Shown: one piece after another, positions 16,801 through 19,413 of the stretch
Layout of the letters: every line of letters begins with the position of its first letter
Position numbering within the stretch: the stretch's first letter is position 1
Source of the DNA: an uncultured Clostridia bacterium
GTDB lineage: Bacteria; Bacillota; Clostridia; Oscillospirales; Ruminococcaceae
Length of the DNA: 19,413 nt
NCBI GenBank assembly: GCA_947629275.1
Contig: CANRDG010000020.1
Coordinates: 1 to 19,413 of the forward strand
Direction of reading: 5' to 3'
The notes under the pieces: model-generated
Database searches by the model: none
Seen by the model: the letters and a program-made list of their open reading frames with translations, nothing else
Told to the model about the DNA's origin: nothing
Position numbers and translations under genes: made by a program

Positions 16801-19413
16801 AATAGGTCAGGGCAAAACGGTAAAACAGCTGAAACTTCATGCCAAAAATGCCGACAGCATAAGCAAAGAAAACTGCCCAGAGCTTATTGAAAAGATGTGC
16901 CACCGCGAAGAGCTTTATAAAAAGATAACTTTGGCAGATGTAAGTATCACAAGCATTATCAAAGAAGTATGGCTCGGCGAAAACACCAACTGGCAGCAGG
17001 CAGAGAGCATTATAAACGATAACATTACCGCTCACAGTATTCTTAAAGAAAACGGCATTTCGTGTGAAAGTTATCTCGCACTGAAAAACATCGAACTTGC
17101 ACAAGACTATATTGAGAAGTTTAGCACGCTCGCGCAAATCTATGACACCTTCTGTGCAGAATACAATGCCGCGCCTGATAATGAAAACTGGCTTTCTGAG
17201 TGTGAAAAGCGTTATTCACAGTGGCAGCTTTATGTTGACAAAATAAAAGAACGTTCACAGCTTTTAAGAGCTATGGACAATGTAAACAGCGCAGGTCTGC
17301 CGCAGCTGTGCACAGCCCTTGAAAACGGCACTGTCACAACCGATGATATGTGCGAGAGCATGCTGTGCGCTTTGGGATATTCCACTGCCGTGTATGAAAT
17401 TGAGGGCAGCAGCGTTTTGTCTTCGTTCAGCGGCAGAAGTTTTGAAGACCTCATAGCTAAATTTTCTGATGTTACAGATGAATTTCGTATGCTTACAATA
17501 AATGAGCTTGTCGCCAAGCTGTCGGCAAAAGTGCCGTTCTCGGGCGGTCAAATGGCTGGTTCTTCCGAAATAGGCATACTGCTCAAAGCCATTAAATCGG
17601 GCGGCAGACTGATGCCCATAAGAAAACTGTTTGACAGCATACCCTCGCTTCTGCACAGGATCTGCCCATGTATGCTGATGAGTCCTATCTCGGTGGCGCA
17701 GTACATAGATCCGTCTTATCCTAAGTTTGACCTTGTTATATTCGACGAGGCTTCACAGCTGCCTATAAGCGAGGCGGTCGGAGCGATAGCAAGAGGCAGC
17801 AGCGTTATAGTTGTCGGCGATCCGAAGCAGCTACCGCCTACCAGTTTCTTCTCGGTAAGCCATGTTGACGAGGAGAACTATGAAAAAGAAGACCTTGAAA
17901 GCGTTCTGGACGACTGCCTTGCAATTTCCATGCCGCAGGAACACCTGCTCTGGCATTACAGGTCGCGGCATGAGAGCCTTATAGCATACAGCAATGCCCG
18001 TTATTACGACAATAAGCTGTATACTTTCCCGTCGCCCAACGACCTTGAAAGCAAGGTTACTTTGGTGAAAGTTGACGGCTATTACGACAAGGGCGGCACA
18101 AAGCAGAACCGCGCCGAGGCGGAAGCAATTGTTAAAGAGATAGAACGCCGACTTGACGATGAGGAGCTGCGAAAAGAGAGCATAGGCATTGTTACTTTCA
18201 GCATTGTGCAGCAGGCGCTTATTGATGACCTATTGACAGACAAATTCCGCGAAAGACCCGAGCTTGAACAGCTTGCCGATCAGCTTTATGAACCGCTGTT
18301 TATAAAGAATCTTGAAAATGTTCAGGGCGATGAAAGAGACGTTATTCTTTTCTCAGTAGGCTATGGTCCAGACAAAAACGGCAAAGTTTCTATGAATTTC
18401 GGCCCTATCAACAAAGACGGCGGCTGGCGCAGACTTAACGTTGCAATATCCCGTGCCAGAAAGTGCATGACAGTATTTTCAACTATAACTTATGATATGA
18501 TAGATATGTCGCGTACATCGTCAGAGGGTGTTGAGGGGCTTAAAGGATTTCTTGAATTTGCTCAAAAGGGCAGAGCCGCTCTTACCGTTCACAGCGCGGC
18601 AGAGGAAAGATCGCAGCGCTGTATAGAAAAGCTTGTCGCAGCCGAGATTGAAAAGGCAGGCTATGCGGTAAGATGCAACATAGGCTGCTCGGAATGTAAA
18701 GTAGATATAGGCGTTATAGACCCCAGAAACAACAGCGAATATATCTTAGGCATAATGTGCGACGGCGACAGCTATAAACTTGCAAAGACCGCAAATGACC
18801 GCGATCTTTCGCTGCCGTCAGTGCTGCGCGGTCTGGGCTGGAATTTGATCCATATATGGTCGCTTGATTGGTTTGACGACAAGCAAAAGGTCATGAAGAC
18901 AATTCTTGCCGCCATAAATGATGCTCTGAACGGCAGCGTTGAGCAGGAGGTGCAAAAGGCAAGCATTTCAGTAAGTGAAAACAGCTTTGCCAAAGATACC
19001 GGGATTGAGGAAACAAGCGACAGAGTTAAGAAATTTGCAATGTTTACGCCTGCCGCAGTCGGTACGCCGACAGATCTGTATTCACCCGGGTATGCTCCAA
19101 TGCTGAAAAAGACCATGAGCGACGTTATAAACGCTCTCGCACCCGTAAGCAGGAAAACCTTGTTCAAACAAACTCTTGCGGCTTTCGGCGCACCAAGAAG
19201 CACTGCCAAAGCAGATGCATACCTTACAGATATTCTCGGAAGTCTTGACTGCACCATTACGAAGTCAAATAATTCTGCATTTGTGTGGAGCGATGACGTT
19301 ACGCCTGAAGATATGAACTATTTCAGAATGGCAGACGGCGAAAAACGCCCGATAGACGATATATGCGCCGAGGAGATAGCCAATGCCGCTATGTATGTTC
19401 TTGAAAAACAGCT
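13829..19413 (+). CDS. Giant multidomain DUF4011 SF1 helicase with transglutaminase-like and Vsr/MTES_1575-like domains (3' truncated by window)
   Basis: The frame runs from ATG 13829 (GTGAGGTG site just upstream) to the window edge, 1861 codons without its stop. In order I see the following. Residues 1-125 form a beta-rich domain ending LLAFDEWNG. Residues ~170-290 are transglutaminase-like, with Cys217 in ATCLDL and His243 in SHAFVG. Residues ~379-560 are DUF4011, starting WERKLLDLSLRNSLLNF. The SF1 helicase follows, with Walker A GPPGTGKS at 687-694. A helical insertion of about 550 residues comes next, then DEASQ at 1306-1310, VGDPKQLPPT at 1329-1338, and motif VI VAISRAR at 1538-1544. 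Residues ~1590-1690 form a Vsr/MTES_1575-like PD-(D/E)XK domain (Asp1626, then MCDG at 1643-1646). Residues from ~1758 resemble DUF3320. No signal peptide or membrane segment is evident. It is probably a nucleic-acid translocase, with a phage-defence or genome-maintenance role possible but unproven. Confidence 0.85.
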   Translation, partial: MDISIRSEVCRFVNFAMQQNYVPCIYSIVVSNNGDEAVSGLVLTVSAEPDYADMLTVQLPAIAAHSSYEVRPVPFKAKAEFLYSITEKLTAQLNISVINGDTTEASDVIDVELLAFDEWNGTNYIPEIISAFVTPNYPAISGIISAAGEYLKKWTGDPSFTGYLTQNPNNVRNQAAAIYSALQDMQITYCVPPASFEATGQRVRLCSDIVQNKLATCLDLTLLFASCLEAVSIHPIIIILQSHAFVGLWLNEQTFSECAVDDVSAITKRCAEGINEIALIECTDVVAGRSISFEQAEKDALSALADTAKFELAIDVKRSRGGGIRPIPQRVLNNGIYQLAENTVTTDNTIQDTNAPQQLVNDGRIASSENAAPLTKQQMWERKLLDLSLRNSLLNFRAKKNSVQLMIADLSALEDNLASGKAFTIMPQPSDWASTIKDSDIFDTENDKDLITTISESEFKNQRIRSFVSESELEKNCKALYNASKNSLLENGSNTLYLALGFLRWYETDKSEKERYAPLVLVPIDIIRNVQSKTYKIKIRDEETQMNVTLLELLRQDFGIDISGLDPLPTDESGVDLQMVFNTVRHAVIDKKRWDVVNYAFIGLFSFSQFIMWNDLRNRSDDIASNNVVASLISGKLEWQPEQSDITAETLDERIKPSDLAVPSSADSSQLLAICLAAQGQSFVLHGPPGTGKSQTITNMIANALYHDKTVLFVAKKMAALSVVQSRLEKIGLGAFCLELHSNKAQKRAVLSQLDRTMEVGRIKQPEQYQQTADRLYEIRTQLNSVMTELHKKRKNGLSVYDAVTMYETYADHSGKLEITKQQYDSMNEQTVQTWKDTTSALKSAAEEFGTVYGHPLSGYGRRDYSITLRDKFSSDLANGEKIVNSFKESLNAVCQALNLSGCNSRQMCKDISDICEISVRCPVIINDILNGSAEGQRTDYILSLIDNGKQFETATQELSQIFENSVFGLNAENMKLEWKKASSSWFISKAIGQGKTVKQLKLHAKNADSISKENCPELIEKMCHREELYKKITLADVSITSIIKEVWLGENTNWQQAESIINDNITAHSILKENGISCESYLALKNIELAQDYIEKFSTLAQIYDTFCAEYNAAPDNENWLSECEKRYSQWQLYVDKIKERSQLLRAMDNVNSAGLPQLCTALENGTVTTDDMCESMLCALGYSTAVYEIEGSSVLSSFSGRSFEDLIAKFSDVTDEFRMLTINELVAKLSAKVPFSGGQMAGSSEIGILLKAIKSGGRLMPIRKLFDSIPSLLHRICPCMLMSPISVAQYIDPSYPKFDLVIFDEASQLPISEAVGAIARGSSVIVVGDPKQLPPTSFFSVSHVDEENYEKEDLESVLDDCLAISMPQEHLLWHYRSRHESLIAYSNARYYDNKLYTFPSPNDLESKVTLVKVDGYYDKGGTKQNRAEAEAIVKEIERRLDDEELRKESIGIVTFSIVQQALIDDLLTDKFRERPELEQLADQLYEPLFIKNLENVQGDERDVILFSVGYGPDKNGKVSMNFGPINKDGGWRRLNVAISRARKCMTVFSTITYDMIDMSRTSSEGVEGLKGFLEFAQKGRAALTVHSAAEERSQRCIEKLVAAEIEKAGYAVRCNIGCSECKVDIGVIDPRNNSEYILGIMCDGDSYKLAKTANDRDLSLPSVLRGLGWNLIHIWSLDWFDDKQKVMKTILAAINDALNGSVEQEVQKASISVSENSFAKDTGIEETSDRVKKFAMFTPAAVGTPTDLYSPGYAPMLKKTMSDVINALAPVSRKTLFKQTLAAFGAPRSTAKADAYLTDILGSLDCTITKSNNSAFVWSDDVTPEDMNYFRMADGEKRPIDDICAEEIANAAMYVLEKQ

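Noticed and set aside
1..19413. CRISPR array, tRNA/rRNA genes, insertion sequences or prophage genes
   Set aside because: No spaced direct repeats, tRNA cloverleaf, rRNA-like stretch, transposase motif or terminal inverted repeats were seen. Nearly all of the window after 361 is conserved coding sequence.

Overview
This 19.4 kb window looks like the chromosome of a low-to-moderate GC Gram-positive anaerobe, most likely Clostridia of the Oscillospiraceae/Ruminococcus/[Eubacterium] siraeum type. The grounds are the bifunctional HPr kinase/phosphorylase, WhiA, a clostridial-type DnaE, tandem M42 peptidases, strong purine-rich Shine-Dalgarno sites, and heavy use of ATA (Ile) and AGA/AGG (Arg) codons. 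Species assignment is inference; no rRNA gene or other marker is present.

Layout. At the left edge is the 5' end of a minus-strand gene (1-86), tentatively a ribose-phosphate pyrophosphokinase. It is separated from the rest by an AT-rich divergent promoter region of about 275 bp, with a good sigma-A-type promoter on each strand. From 362 to the right end every gene lies on the plus strand: murD, two tandem M42 metallopeptidases, a GNAT acetyltransferase, a PLP-dependent 'aluminium resistance'/methionine gamma-lyase-like protein, hprK, a YcdX-like PHP hydrolase, murB, rapZ, whiA, dnaE, and a giant DUF4011-type helicase cut by the window edge. Gaps are 3-21 bp, with one 4-bp ATGA overlap. I see no terminator hairpin anywhere in the run, so it may be one very long transcription unit starting near 318.

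How the genes fit together. murD and murB supply peptidoglycan precursors. RapZ is, in other bacteria, an amino-sugar/cell-envelope regulator. WhiA is linked to division and chromosome segregation, HprK to carbon catabolite control, and DnaE to replication. The hprK-PHP-murB-rapZ-whiA-dnaE order is a familiar clostridial arrangement that couples carbon status, wall synthesis and growth. The genes yvcK (usually between rapZ and whiA) and an HPr gene (often near whiA) are absent from the expected places.

The most unusual gene is the last one (13829 to the end, at least 1861 codons). It combines an N-terminal beta-rich domain, a transglutaminase-like Cys/His domain, a DUF4011 segment, an SF1 helicase split by a roughly 550-residue insertion, a Vsr/MTES_1575-like PD-(D/E)XK domain with an altered active-site motif, and a DUF3320-like tail. 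Relatives of such helicase-nuclease proteins have been implicated in phage defence, yet this one is joined to dnaE by a 21-bp gap.
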